The notes under the pieces are model-generated. The model worked only from the letters and a program-made list of their open reading frames with translations. It searched no databases and had not been told where the DNA came from. Below, piece after piece: positions 24,610 to 36,549 of a stretch of 64,000 nucleotides of DNA. Position 1 is the stretch's first letter. Each line of letters opens with the position of its first letter. The position numbers were made by a program, and so were the translations under genes. The stretch comes from Chlamydomonas reinhardtii (taxonomy: Eukaryota > Chlorophyta > Chlorophyceae > Chlamydomonadales > Chlamydomonadaceae): assembly GCF_000002595.2 (NCBI RefSeq), contig NC_057006.1, positions 4,757,356 to 4,821,355 of the forward strand. The letters run 5' to 3'.

Positions 24610-26230
24610 TTACCGGGTGGTCATCATGCGCACGAACTCCTGCAGCGGTGACACGAAGGACTGCCCGTGAGTACTGGCCCGGCAACTTGGTACAGGAGCG
24701 GCTCTGAAAGCTAGACAAGCACTACTTGCAAAGCTGGGAACCCACCTCGTAGTTCACCATCTTGTCCTCGTTGACGTCCGCCTCCTTGATCATGTCCTCC
24801 ACCTGCACCAATGCCAACAAGGCACCAGGACAAAGAGTTAAGTGCGGTGACGGCAGGAGAATCTGCAGTCGCTTTTGCCTCACGTGAACAGCACTTGGGC
24901 TGGACATCAGCGGCATGCGGCATGTGAACGGGCCCACCACACCCATCGTTTATGCCCAAATCCGTAAATACCATGTCGGGTGATTCGGCCCCACACACCT
25001 CCTGCTCTGTGAGCGCCTCGCCCAGGTTGCACATCACGTGCTTCAGCTCGTCGGCGTTGATGAAGCCGTTGCCGTCGCGGTCAAACATGCGGAACGCCTC
25101 GCGCAGGGACTCCTCCTGGTCCGCTGGGTTCTCAGGCTGCACGCCGAAACACAGCATGCGGGTTCCTCCGCGTTAGTGCCCAACTGCCGTGTCTTGTTTA
25201 CTGAGCCACTTGATACACGCCCACATGACCTTCTCATTTTACTTCTTCATGGGAGGGTGGAAATACCGGTAACCCCCTTCCCCCACGGACGCCCCCCCCC
25301 GCATGTTTGGGGCCACCCTCCCAGGCCTCGGGCACGGAGCTAGGGCTCAAGCCTCGGGGAGTCTGCCTACCACAGGGTAGTGTCCCGCCCCCGATAGCAT
25401 CCCACGAAAGAGCGCACCTGCTTCATCATCAGCTTCACGAACTCAGGGAACTCCACAGCTCCGCTGTCTGCACGGGGCATCCACGGCAATCACGCGCACG
25501 TCAAAGAAGCCGTGCTTATGGGTATTGGTATTCACCCTCCGTAGTCCGTACAGACCAGAAGGTCTCCTTTTTGCTCAGACCTAGCTGTCACTGAAGCCAC
25601 GCACCGTTTGTGTCCACCTCCCTAATCATTTGGTGGAGCTCCGCCTCCGTGGGATTCTGGCCGAGTGACCGCATCACCAAACCCAGCTCCCTGTGTGTGA
25701 TGTGCCCTGCACATGGACAGGGGTTCAGGGAACGCAATCACTTGAGCGCAAGGGAAAGCATGTACTGCAGCGCCTGTGAACGACCTGCTCACACCTGCTG
25801 GCATTACCCTGGGGTAGAGATGTGGAATGAGAGCAACGCGGCCTGGCGCGCAGACCGTGACTTGCATTCACCGTCCTGGAGTTGCGAACCCTGGGAGTCA
25901 ATACGACCCCCACACCCACGCCGCACGGAAGAGTGTCCGTGGCGTCTTTTGCCCCCTCACGCCTATGTGTTACATAGCCTGAAAAGGGCTTTCCTTGGGC
26001 GCGAGACTGCCGGCAGACGTCTAGCAAGTAATGCAGTGACTGTGCCGGTCCCTTCAAAACAGCTCACCGTTTCCATCTTTATCAAAAAGCTTGAAAGCCT
26101 CCTTCAACTCCTCCAGGCGCTCCTACGGGCCAAGTGCGCGCGTAAAAAACGCAGTCCAATTGCCAGGACGCGCTCAGCTCAGTCTTACCGGAGGCAGATC
26201 AACCTCTACGTTATACTTCTCTCCCGGCAT
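24610..26230 (-). CDS. Divergent calmodulin-like protein
   Basis: Seven exons on the minus strand (26230-26189, 26122-26068, 25706-25605, 25467-25418, 25136-24999, 24802-24746, 24639-24610) give 157 residues. A 14-residue lead ([14 protein letters not shown]) precedes four EF-hands. The loops are [36 protein letters not shown] and [12 protein letters not shown]. Loop IV has Lys where the conserved Gly sits at position 6, so its calcium affinity may be reduced. The protein lacks the charged tail of the calmodulin at 7379-8782 and ends MMTTR. Introns in loop I, after the linker helix and in loop IV match that gene in position and phase, which shows common ancestry. The 5-kb insertion starts 163 bases beyond the stop. 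Function is inferred as a specialised calcium sensor; the partner is unknown. Confidence 0.92.
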
Positions 26231-27304
26231 GGTGTTAGAGCACGCGACTAGACGCTACAGGAAAGAAAACTCGTCTGCCTTGACCGTGCTGCAAGCAACA
26301 CTGCACGTCAAAAAAACAAAGAATGTGAAATGCAATGTAACGAGGAACTCAGCGGCACAGTTAGTAGCGGAAAGTATAAGCTGCAGGTGCAAGGGGGCGT
26401 TTTGCCTTCGAGCAGCCTCGAAGCCAATCCCAAGTGCCAGTGCAGGTCGACCCGCCACATGCGCAATTCTCAGACGCATACATTCAAGGATAATAGTTAT
26501 GTTGGGTGTATAGGGAGCAGGCTTAGTGGTTTCCGACCGGTCATACACGCGCTGTCGTTACCCGCCAAGCGTCCGCCGAGAAGAGTGGTCCGCGGCTTCA
26601 TTTGCTGCCGTGGTTTAGCGTGGTAGCCCCCCCCCCCCTCAATCACCTCGCTAAGAAATGCTAGGGGATGACAGAGGTCTGATACGGGCCCCCATGGACG
26701 CGAGCGCCCCCCTGGAAGAGCTGGATCCTTGGAGCCGCCAAGGCAACCGCTGTTGCCCGGTGGCGCGGTCTCCAGCAGTCCACTGCCCACGCCCGCGCAG
26801 ATAATAGCCCGCTGCCCACGTAGATAACACAGCTGCAATATCCACACCAAGCCGAAGCGTTTAGCCGCTTACACGTGACTGCGTCAACAGTCAACACTAT
26901 GCAACGTACGTCCAAGCCACTTGTGGGAGGAAGGCCTGACGGCGCGTTAGTCCATACACAGGGAAGCCCGGCTTGTCATCAAGTCCTTTTACGGCGTTTC
27001 CTGCTACACCTCTGCCTCCTGAGTTCCTGCCTCGCACGCCTGGTCGCCTGGACTCTGCTTACGGTGCCCTATTTCCTTGGCAGTGCCAGGCCCGCCCTGG
27101 TGTGCACAGTAGATGCGAGCCGCCAGAGTCCGTTACCGCACACCGTCACATAAACTCCACCGCCCGCCAGATCCTGCCGCAGACAGCAAATTTCCCACAC
27201 AGGCCCACGCGTATCGCATGCTCAAACTCCTTCCGTTGCACCCGTCAGCTTGTCGTTCCAACTGATCCCCACCACGAACCGTCCCACCCCGCACCCGCAC
27301 CCGC
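26231..27304. other. Intergenic: upstream of second calmodulin, 3' of MSS51-like gene
   Basis: About 1.07 kb between two minus-strand genes. It holds the promoter of the calmodulin-like gene near 26231 and the 3' UTR of the MSS51-like gene. A minus-strand TGTAA lies at 26869 and a run of twelve C at about 26627. No gene is seen. Confidence 0.5.
26869..26873 (-). promoter_or_regulatory. Candidate polyadenylation signal TGTAA (MSS51-like gene)
   Basis: The plus strand reads TTACA. It lies about 430 bases after the stop at 27305 and is the nearest copy on that strand. Confidence 0.45.
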
Positions 27305-30300
27305 CTAGCGCCTCCGCATGAGCCCCTTGAACGGCTTCTTCAGCGTGTCCAGCAGCGCCCGAGCCACACGCCCCGCAGCGCCACGAGGGCCACCACTGCG
27401 CGCCGCGCGCCGGCGGCGCCGCCGCCCGTCGCGGCCGCCCTCCTCAGCCTCCTCCTGCTGCCCCACGTGTTGGTACGCCACCAGCCAGGCATTCTTGCGG
27501 TACAGGTCGTTAGCGAGCGTGCCGCTCTGCCGCGCCTGCAGGCTGGTGTAGGGATTGTGCTCGGCGCCGCCCGCCGGCCGCCAGCCGCGCTCCAGCAGCA
27601 GCTCGCAGTCCATCAGCGCCTCCACGCGAGTGTTGGTCGCCACAACCAGCACCGCGCCGGCGCCCGCGCCGCCGCGGCCTCCGGCGGACCTGCGCACCAG
27701 GCGACAAGGCGGCAGGCAATGAGCCCACACAGCGCTCATGCGCTATTGTGCTGTCGCAGGCACGGCACCGGCGCGCCAGGCCAGCGCGACAGCAGCAACA
27801 AGACCGGCCTACCCGACCACCTGCCAACACCCGTATTTCGCCCCTGTGCACGGCTGTGTCACAGCCCGCAGCTGGCAGCTGGCACCCACCTGGCGGCGAT
27901 GGCGTCCAGTGTGGCGCTCCAGTCGTAGTCGGGGCATGTGAAACCGGGGTTGAAGGCCAGGAACACGGTGGCCGCCGAGTCCAGGGAGCTAGGATCCACG
28001 CCCGCCACCCGGCCGCCAGACATCTCGTCGTACGTGGCCTGCGGGTGAGGCGGCGGCAACGCGGAGGGAGTCCGCCGTGAGGGGGGCACGTCGAGGAGGG
28101 GTGCCGCCGGAGGGCCGCAGGAAGTGCTTCCTGGCTGTGGAATGCGAGCGGCCGCATTCGAGCTGGCTTGGCAGTCCAGGAAGCGAGCGTGGTGGCGGGA
28201 ACGCCCTTCTAATGTACGGTATCACCCTACCCATTCGTGTTTGTGTGCTCGCAGTCCCGGCTTCGCGGCCCCATCGCCACAAGTCCCCTTCCGCGACACG
28301 CCATTGCTTGCAACCCCGCGACTACCGCCACCCAGTCATTTAGCCACCTAGCCACCCAGCCGCCCAGCTGCCTAGCCACTCAGCCGCTAAGCCACCCAGC
28401 AACATTGCCATACACACCTGCACGAAGCGCATAGCCACGCGGCCGTACTGCGCGCCCATGCCCGCCAGCCGCTCCGGTACCTGCGGCCCCACGAACACTA
28501 TCCGCACGTCCGTATCCAGCGCCGCCGCCACCACCTGCCCGCACAATATGATGCACAGGGCGGGTGAGGGCACTGGGGTGAGGGGCGGTGTGGCACAGTG
28601 CACCGTGGTGGAAAGCCCGAAGGGAGAAAGCCGACACGGTGCTTGCAAGGTGCGCAAGCAAATGATGTCCATGCGCTGTGGGCCCCTGAGGCCCTGACTC
28701 CCCTACCCATAGCCCCTCTCCCCCTTCCATTTCTCTGGGGTTGCTTCAGGTTCCGCCTCGTCAATCCTTCTGGGCGCCACGCCCACGCTCACCCACACCC
28801 ACCCCTGCCGCCCTGTCCCCCACCCTGCCGCACCTGCCACGCGGCCAGGTCTGCCAGCTCCGCATCCTCCGCCGCCCCCAGCACCACCAGCTGCAGCGCG
28901 CGGCCCGACCGGCCCGCCGCCGCCGCCACCTTGGCCGCCGGGCCCGCCAGCAGCGCCTGCGCCGCCGTGTACACGTAGGTGAGCTCGGCGGTGCGGTCGG
29001 CCAGCTGCGCCGCCAGCAGCAGCTGCGCATCCGCCGAGTCCGCCTTGGCGGCCGCACTGGCCTTGGCAGTGTGTGCGCCCGCCGCTCCGTCCGTTGGGGC
29101 CTTCCGCGCCCTGTTTCACGTAAACAAGTGGCGAGCACGTCGGGTTGCGCCATGCCGAGCCAAGCTCACAAACACACACTAGCAAGGGTTGCGCTACGTT
29201 TTCCTCGTGCTCTTTAACACTAGCAAACGTAAGCACGGGCCATAGATACCCTGAGCAGGACGATACCGTACTGGACTGAACCCCAACCTCAGCCAGGCCA
29301 CTCACTTCTTGCGTGGGTGCTCCGCCTTCTCCTCCGCGCCGTCTGCCGCCGCCGCCGCGCCCTCCTCCGCCACCTCCCCGGCCACGCCGCCGAACACCGC
29401 CTGGAACTTTGCCGGCATCACCGCCGCCCAGCCCTCCGGTGCTACAGCCCCCTCCGCCGCCTCGCCACCGGCTGTGGCTGCGCCAGCCGCGGCCGCAGGC
29501 ACCCGAAAGCCGTCCGCAGTGCCCTGGTACGCAGATGGCTGGTCGGTGGCGCTCTCCTGCTGCAGCTCCGCCTTGCCGTCGATGTCGCCGTTAAGGGCGG
29601 GCAGCGCCTCCGCGGCGCGCATGAGGCGCAGCGTGTCGCACACCTGGCCGTGGTTGGACGCGTCCTCGTCGCGGTGCTGCTCGCTGCAGTAGACCACTGT
29701 GGCGCAGCCGGCGCACAGCACCTCGGTGGCGCAGTCGCCGGCGCAGACCGCCTGTGGGGGGCAGGGTGGGCGGCACGGTGGGCGGCACCCTCGACGGTGG
29801 CCGGTTGTTGTGGCTGCTACATAGCTGCTACATCAATGGTCTCATGGGCAACGTGGCGGCATCTTGGGCTCTCGCCCAGCATCAGTTCACGCAACCTAAG
29901 AGGCGTTCTCTGAGGTAGCAGGATAGATGCACTCGCTCTCCTGCCCCGGACTCACGCAGCAGTCAATGCCCGGGGCCCGCTCAGGCTCCTGCTCCACACG
30001 ATCTTCACCCTCGCCGCTCAGCTGCAGAGCTCAGGGCGGGCGAGGGGGCCAGGGATGATCCCGGTTATGGAGAGCCTTTGTGTCGGAGGGTTGAGCCGAG
30101 AAATTCGGGTCGACACAGGACACCGCACGCCCACCTCAAACACACACCCTGCTCCAGTTCCGAAACTCCCAATTGGCATCCTTCTATGACCACATTATCA
30201 CCTCATGCTTTCCCTCGGCGACCAGGGCGAGAAGTGGGTGGCACCCAGCGCACGCGGCGGCCGAGCCAGTCTTGCCTGGTAGCTCTTGCAAGCTAGCACG

Positions 30301-30321
30301 TCTCTTATTAGTCTTTGCCAT
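27305..30321 (-). CDS. MYND zinc-finger protein with MSS51-like C-terminal domain
   Basis: Seven exons on the minus strand (30321-30202, 30021-29956, 29751-29306, about 29056-28834, 28534-28418, 28038-27890, 27689-27305) give about 501 residues. Exon 3 opens with a MYND finger: VCAGDCATEVLCAGC, then VVYCSEQH, with the closing His and Cys in NHGQVC. The C-terminal half has the motifs of the MSS51 C-terminal domain: FLAFNPGFTCPDYDW, VLVVATNTRVEALMDCELL, and NPYTSLQARQSGTLANDLY followed by RKN. The protein ends in an Arg/Lys-rich tail. Yeast Mss51 activates COX1 translation in mitochondria, and vertebrate MSS51 (ZMYND17) acts in muscle mitochondria. The role here is unknown. The start of exon 4 is the weakest boundary; an in-phase acceptor at 29056 was chosen. 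The start Met at 30321 (MAKTNKRRASL) was preferred to one 17 codons upstream. Confidence 0.75.
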
Positions 30322-31277
30322 CTTTGTGCGGATTACTGAAAACACGTATGGGTGTTTCGGTGGGGCAACCAAGAAATTGTTCCCTCGTCGACCTCGCGAC
30401 CGATCTGAGAAGAGAATGGTGACAGCTCAGCGCCCCGGGCTCACTAATGCATGTTTCGGCTTCTTATTTCCCGGCAGTTTGACGGCCAGCCAGGCGTTGA
30501 CCTGAACGGAGTTTTGCGTGTCCGTTGGTTTGGTCCCCCCGCCACCTGGCCCCACCCTCGCACGACCTTTGACCTTGCCATGTTCCATCACGGACGCATA
30601 CCCTCCCCTGTTGCACACTGGCCCTAACATCTGTACCTGCATCCCATAGCCGCACATGCCTAACCCATGTACACGACCGGTTGGCAACGGCTACACATTT
30701 ACTTGCCAGCTTGCACGACATGGCTATGCCCTTCGCCACGAGGATGCAAGGCGTCTGCCGTTCCGCCGGTCAGCTCTAATCCATCGCCGCCCCGCAAAGA
30801 CACATCAAAACACATCCAGCCCCCGTACCAGGCAGCATGCGTAGCTGCCCATAGGTACGGTGTCCATTCCGACCGAGCCACTCAGACACAAGCGTTCCCT
30901 CTCACCTGCTCGCCCACTCTTTCATGTCATTCATCCTCCCCTCCAACGCCACTCGGCTGGCGTTTGTCGCGGCCTTGTAGTTTTGCACACACTGCGTCCG
31001 TGGAACCCCGGGGCCTGGACACAGCAGGCCACACGAGGCCCACAACCCGTGGCAAGACCAGTCGTGCGCGTGCGACGTCCTACCGCTCCTTTCCAACCTC
31101 TTCTGCCCAATTGTCCGCCTAATCTCGACCTGGGATTCCTTGTCATCTATACCTCCTCAGCACTGACACGCAGCCTCCGCTGGGCTGCGCACATTATGCC
31201 ATATCAAGTGTCAACTAGGCGTCCGCTGCCGCTGCTGAGCCAGGTCCTGCTACCGCCTGTGCCTGCGTGCAGGCGCT
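30322..31277. other. Intergenic between two minus-strand genes
   Basis: 956 bp holding the MSS51-like promoter and the CPN10 3' UTR. At 30573-30592 twenty bases match the end of the terminal repeats of the insertion at 19404-24436. No gene is seen. Confidence 0.5.
30573..30592 (+). repeat. 20-bp match to the end of the 995-bp terminal repeat
   Basis: The sequence from CCTTGCCATG to CCATCACG matches 20377-20396 and 24415-24434, just inside the repeat end, and then diverges. It may be a fragment of an older related element. No other similarity was found around it by eye. Confidence 0.5.
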
Positions 31278-32092
31278 TCAGTCCTTCAGGACACCCAGCA
31301 GCTCCTCATCGCGGTAGAGGTAGAGCCTGTGCATTGGGTGATGTGCGGGAAGAGCGAGTGCATATCAGTGCGAGGGAACTCGTGGCCGTGCACATAAATA
31401 TGGTCTGTGGTGGAGCGCTGCATCAGGCTGCACAGCCGCTGGCGAGTGTCCCCCGTCTTCCCGAGCTGGACTCGAATTGTGCCGGGCAACTCAAGGTTTG
31501 AATACAGCTTCAAACAACACCCAGCACACTGGCCTTAAATGAGCACACTACGCCATCCGCGCCGGCAGCGTGCAGAGTCCCGGCACTACCTGCTCACGTG
31601 GCTTCGAAACGCCCGCCCGCCCCCCAAAACCCGCAAGCCTTGGAACTCCCCGGGCGCCAGCAACACTGCAATCCCCTGGGCCATCTAGCATGCCACGAAA
31701 TCTCCACTTACTCCTTGTCCCCAAGCTTGATTTGGCTGCCACCGTACTCGGGCAGCAGCACCTTGTCGCCCTCCTTCACGTTGGTCGGCAGCAGGTCGCC
31801 GTCCTTGTTGCGGCGGCCCGGCCCGACAGCGACCACAATGCCTTCATTCACCTGCGGAACCAAACAAACCATGATTATGTCTCGTCGGCGCGCTTGCCTT
31901 GCAAGCGATGGATGAAGGATCTCCCACTGCTGATTGGGGCCCCGATCCACCCCGAGGCGAATTGGGCAGAGCAGCTTCTACCTTCTGCGTAACGCTCTCA
32001 GGCAGCAGCACGCCACCAGCGGTCTTGCTGACCGCCTGCACCTTGTCGATGAGCACGCGGTCCAGCAGCGGAATAAGACGGCGAGCGGCCAT
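31278..32092 (-). CDS. CPN10: Chaperonin 10 (GroES/Hsp10), mitochondrial type
   Basis: Three exons on the minus strand (32092-31982, 31851-31712, 31326-31278) give 99 residues, the standard Cpn10 length. Features in order are the N-terminal strand (RLIPLLDRVLIDKV), the mobile loop (KTAGGVLLPES, residues about 23-33), the GxVVAVGPGRR core, the KEGDKVLLPEYGG motif and the C-terminal strand ending in LYLYRDEELLGVLKD. Cpn10 caps the Cpn60 folding chamber. The single-domain form without a long chloroplast extension fits the mitochondrial co-chaperonin. Its short uncleaved basic N terminus (MAARR) is typical of mitochondrial Hsp10. Confidence 0.96.
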
Positions 32093-32547
32093 TTTAATTA
32101 GGTCAGTTCAGTGATAGTGATGTATGGGGAAAATGTCACAACTCGTCGAATTTACAAGCGTCACATAGCCATTCTCTCGTGACACTTCCATAATGTTCTT
32201 TCTGGAAGCCCCCACGTGAAGCCCCCATCTCATGACGGCTAATGACGCCCCCTCAGAGTTGGCATGTGAAACCATCATAGTCCTGCTCCTACACCAGCTG
32301 AGTCAGCCATTCTATGTGCGTCGACTTCACATCTGTTCTCTACCCGCCTAAACCCCGCGTGTCACACGTTCGCATCCCGCAGTCTTCCTACCTAGTGCCT
32401 ACATACGTATGTGCTTGCAATCACTGCGTTGAGTTCTCACTTCATTGCTACACACACTTGACACAAACTCACAAAACCCTGAACAGACAAAACTTGACAA
32501 GCACGCGCGCAGTTGAGCTTCACCACCACTGCGACGACACGAGGCTA
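32093..32547. other. Intergenic: RIB43a 3' UTR and CPN10 promoter
   Basis: 455 bp between two minus-strand genes. A minus-strand TGTAA at 32152 probably ends RIB43a, which places it within about 60 bases of the CPN10 start codon. No gene is seen. Confidence 0.5.
32152..32156 (-). promoter_or_regulatory. Candidate polyadenylation signal TGTAA (RIB43a)
   Basis: The plus strand reads TTACA, about 390 bases after the RIB43a stop. If used, the RIB43a transcript would end inside the CPN10 promoter or 5' UTR. Confidence 0.4.
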
Positions 32548-35114
32548 TCACCGGTGCGAGGTGCCAAACTGGGTAAAGAACTCGGGCGCCATCTTATTCC
32601 GGTACAGCGAAGCCAGGTGCTTGTCGCGCTCCGCCTTCTCCTCTTGCTGCTTTTTGAGGATCTCCGACGCGCGCGCCATCTGCGCCTTCTTGAAGTCATC
32701 AACACGCTGGGCCTGTAGGTGCAGGGACGGAGGGCAGGAGGGCAGGGTAGGTTAACAGCAATTGGTGGTGCGATGACAGCAGGCAGGCGCGCCGAGGACG
32801 CCCTGCATTCTCAAGTGCAGATAGCAACGCAGGCTGCCTCATCACCCTTCTCCCAAACCAGCCCAGCGCCCTGTCCTTCCTGCTCCTCCACACCCTTTGC
32901 CCTAGCACGCACCTGCTCCTGCAGCGCCCGCTGGATGTCGTGCTGTGTCCGGGCGTACATCATGTTCTCCAGCTGCTCCTGCGCGCGCCGCGCCTTCTTC
33001 TCCTCCATCTGCGCCAGCTGCGCGTCCAGGATGGCCTGTTTCTCCGTCTCCGTCATGCCCTTGTAGTGGTCCTTGCGCACGCGGTACGCCGACATGGACG
33101 AGGCGGCCATGTTGGGGTCCTGCGTGGAGAACAACACAAGCCATCAATTCAGGTTCAGGAATGAGGTAAAGTACACTGTCAACACTGCGCGCTGCCGGCA
33201 CCTGCCGTGCAACCCGCAAGAGCCCAGACACGCAGCCTGTGCACGCCCCATCCCGACCAAAGTAGCTGCCGCTCCCGCTTCCCACCATCCCCAACTGCTT
33301 CGCCGGTTGTGCGTTTCCTTGTGCACAGTAGTTTCATACTTTAGTCCCCAACATCAGACCCGGTGGATGCTTGTAATGCTCCGGCTCTGCTGCCTCCCGC
33401 CCAGCCTCTGCTTCCTCTACCTCCACCCCGAATCTCATTTCTCCGCACCACCCGTCCATGCATACCGTAGCACGCCACGCTGGTTCCCCCAAATCTATTT
33501 TTACTCCGCCATTCCCACCCACCATCCTCCGCGCCTGCCCCAGCCTCCCCGCCCCGCCCCCTCCGCCGGTTGGCTCCGTGCGCTTTCCGCCCACGCACCT
33601 CGGTCATGAAGCTGCTGGTGATGGTGGCCTCCATCTCCGCCATGTTGGCCGCCAGGTCCGCCTGCTTGGCCGCATACTCGCGCAGCCGCTTCTCCTCCGC
33701 CAGCCGCTTGTTGTAGTCGGCGGTGGCGCGCGCCACCTCGCGCCGCACCGCGGCCTCCTCGCTCTTGGCAGTCTGCTGCAGCAGGTCCTGGTACTTGACC
33801 AGCTCCGCGTGCGCCGTCTCCGCCTCCTTCTCCGCGGCCCGGAGCGCGTCCCTGATGGCCGTCTGCTCCGCCCACCAGTTGACGGACTGCTCGATCTGCG
33901 CCTTCTTGCGGTCGCCGGCCTGTGGGATGCGGGTACGGGGGAGGGGGAGGGAAGGGAGGGAGGGAAAGGGGTGTGTGGGCATGGCAAGAAGGTACGTGCC
34001 GGCAGGCAGTGATGCGGCCTAGAATCTGCATGGGGGCCCAGGATGGCTGGTGACCAGTCCGGCGCGCGAGCTCGCCCCGCATGACCGCCTCCACACACCC
34101 AACAATGGCCACACAGCGTTGGCCCGGACAACCACGGCGTGGTGCGGCTGCGGTATCAACTCCCTACGAGGCGGCCGTACTCCGCATGCCCCAACCACGC
34201 GCTGTCCTTATGCCCTGAATGTCACTCACTGTGAGGTCCTCTCCGTCAAACTTCTGCAGGGAGGACGGTCCCAGGCGGTTGTCATCATCGCCCACGCGCC
34301 CCGGCATGTCCAGCTGCTTGGCGTCCGGCCGGTTGATGTCCCACTCGCGGCGGGTGTGCTTCAGCTGCTGCTGCTGACGGAACGCCTCCGTGTCGTGGTT
34401 GTAGGCTTTGCGGATCTGGTCCGCCTCCTGCTGCATGAGCGTGAGCTGGTCATCGAAGTAGGCTGTGAGGCGCGCGAAGGCCCTGCATGAGGAGGCCAAG
34501 TGGCAGCACACCAAGGTGAAGGGTCAGGGCCAGGGCAGGTGTTACAGAGCATACGGAAAACAAAGCCCAAAGACAGTGTTTGTGATGCAGGGCAGTGCGG
34601 GGTACTGAGTTTGTGTGTGGTGGCTAAGATCCAACGGGTGCAGGCAGAGCGTGCAGTCCAGGCGGGAGCTGCTGGATCTGAGCAGGTAAGTTTCTAGTGC
34701 TAAACCCCAGACAGCCTCACCCCAACCAGCATGCCCTTGGAGCCTCGCCACACCCACGCCCTGAACACCCACGCTGCCCACAGGGGGCTTATACAGGCCC
34801 TATATGCACAGGTATTGCCCTGGTTATGTCGCAGTTTGCCCGAAAGCCTCGCGAATGCCGCGGCGAAAGACTAGTTGGGGCTCCACTCACTCGTCGCGGT
34901 CCTTCTCAGCCTGCTCTCGGTCCTTCTTCTCCTGAGCCTGAAGTTCTAGCGTCTCCTTGTCAACCTGTGCACCACCAAAGCCTGTGTCAGAGCCTGAACG
35001 TAACATTGGTTTCTCTGCGGCATAGCTCACCCCAATCGTGCGCCATTTTGCATCCAGAACACGCTTCAGGCGCTCGGGGTCCTCGTTGGGGACTTGCGCA
35101 ACCAGGCGGCCCAT
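32548..35114 (-). CDS. RIB43a: RIB43a, protofilament ribbon protein of axonemal microtubules
   Basis: Six exons on the minus strand (35114-35031, 34964-34891, 34482-34230, 33919-33599, 33119-32913, 32712-32548) give 367 residues, about 43 kDa, as the name requires. The protein is almost wholly charged alpha-helix and coiled coil. Typical segments are GVDKETLELQAQEKKDREQ, DINRPDAKQLDMPGR, QSVNWWAEQ, TSSFMTEDPNMAASS and ENMMYARTQHDIQRALQEQ, ending KMAPEFFTQFGTSHR. RIB43a is a microtubule inner protein lining protofilaments of the A-tubule in doublets; it stabilises cilia and basal bodies. The start at 35114 (MGRLVAQ) fits the family N terminus. An in-frame Met 17 codons upstream exists but adds no family-like sequence. 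Confidence 0.95.
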
Positions 35115-36549
35115 CTTTAGTAGAAGCTCGGGCTCTTGCGTACACAAAGTTGTGCTTGCGTGCAATAGTGGTTACTAGAAGGTGCGTAGTTGAGTAGCGC
35201 AATTGTACTGAAAAGAAACGGAGGAAGTGGGCGACGAGGTGGATTGTTGCTCTAAGCACTCTCAGTCCAAGCAGCTCTTGGCAAAATCGCCCAATATGAC
35301 ATGCAATGTGTAGTGAGCAATGCTTTCACGTAAACCCGCAATTATCATAAAGTCTGTTTAGTCCTGGGTTTCAGTTCTGGTCTAATGTCCGTCCCGCCCT
35401 CCAACCACCCGCCCCCCGCGACCGGGCGCCATGACGCCACGGGGCCACACAGCACGTACATGGCATACCGTCCTCGAATTGAGAGCCCATAAGGCCATCA
35501 CCTGCCAGTAAGGACTGGCGTTTCCAGCTGGCCGCTACTCGAGCATCACCATCCTGTCGAGTGTCGACTTCGTGCAATCCTCCTCGTTCCGGATCCGTTC
35601 GGCGCAGGCACAAGGTGTTACAGTTACAGACAAGTCGCATACGCAGCCCGCCGACCCTTCATACCCCATACATTCGGAACTTTTATTGTGCGCGCAAGGC
35701 GTGACTGCAACACTACTTGTCCACGCGCGAGTACCCATGCACACCGAATGATACGACCTCGGGGCTCGGGGCTGTCATCAGCTCAGTGTGGAACGCGCAG
35801 CCTGCCCCCTTTGACCTTTGATCTCGCCAGCAGTCTCGAATGAGTACCCATAACCTAACTAGACACCATTTGATAACAATGCACAGGCATTCGCTGCAAT
35901 GAGGACTATGACCTGCCGTTTACGCCCTGCAGCTCCCAACCAGCTGGACTAGCCTGCCAACGCCCGGCGTATTCCCCACCGCCTCGACTCGCCACAACGC
36001 AGTAGTCCACATCCTGAAGCACCATGGCGTGTCTTGCTACGTCACCAACGCTCAACCGATAACGCGCGACAAGGACGTCGCGTCGAGTTCCATTACAAAC
36101 CCACAAACATGCTGCGCCAAATGCTTTGTCCATACAGGTGCTGCTGCCGGACGTCTTGTGCCCCCACTTCCCCCGTCGCCCGGCATGCTGCATACCTCCC
36201 CGCACCCGTGGTGTCCTGGCACCGGTGGCCAGCTAGCCATGCAGTTGTTGCCACCCAGCGATCCCATCCCTAAGTTGCTTGCAGCAGCAATGAATTAGCC
36301 GCCTTCGATGCAGATGGCTGCTTGGTAAGCACACACACACTCGTCCCTCCCAAGCTTTACTCTCCTGCCTACGTGAACCAAAACCCACGAGACACACGCC
36401 AACCACCCCGGTGCGGCCGTGTAGCCGGGCGCGTGAGCGGCCTCCTCCGGCGTCACGCACCGTGCAGCCCCTGCATGCCCGCATTGGCCCGTGCCACCCA
36501 TTGCCTTCGTCACAAGTCACTACCTCCGGAGACCTCGTGGGACGACGGC
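35115..36549. other. Intergenic: RIB43a promoter and U-box gene 3' region
   Basis: 1.4 kb between two minus-strand genes. Minus-strand TGTAA signals occur at 36093, 35624 and 35618. No open frame here has protein-like composition or family motifs. Confidence 0.5.
36093..36097 (-). promoter_or_regulatory. Candidate polyadenylation signal TGTAA (U-box/WD40 gene)
   Basis: The plus strand reads TTACA, about 455 bases after the stop at 36550. It is the first copy downstream on that strand. Confidence 0.45.
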
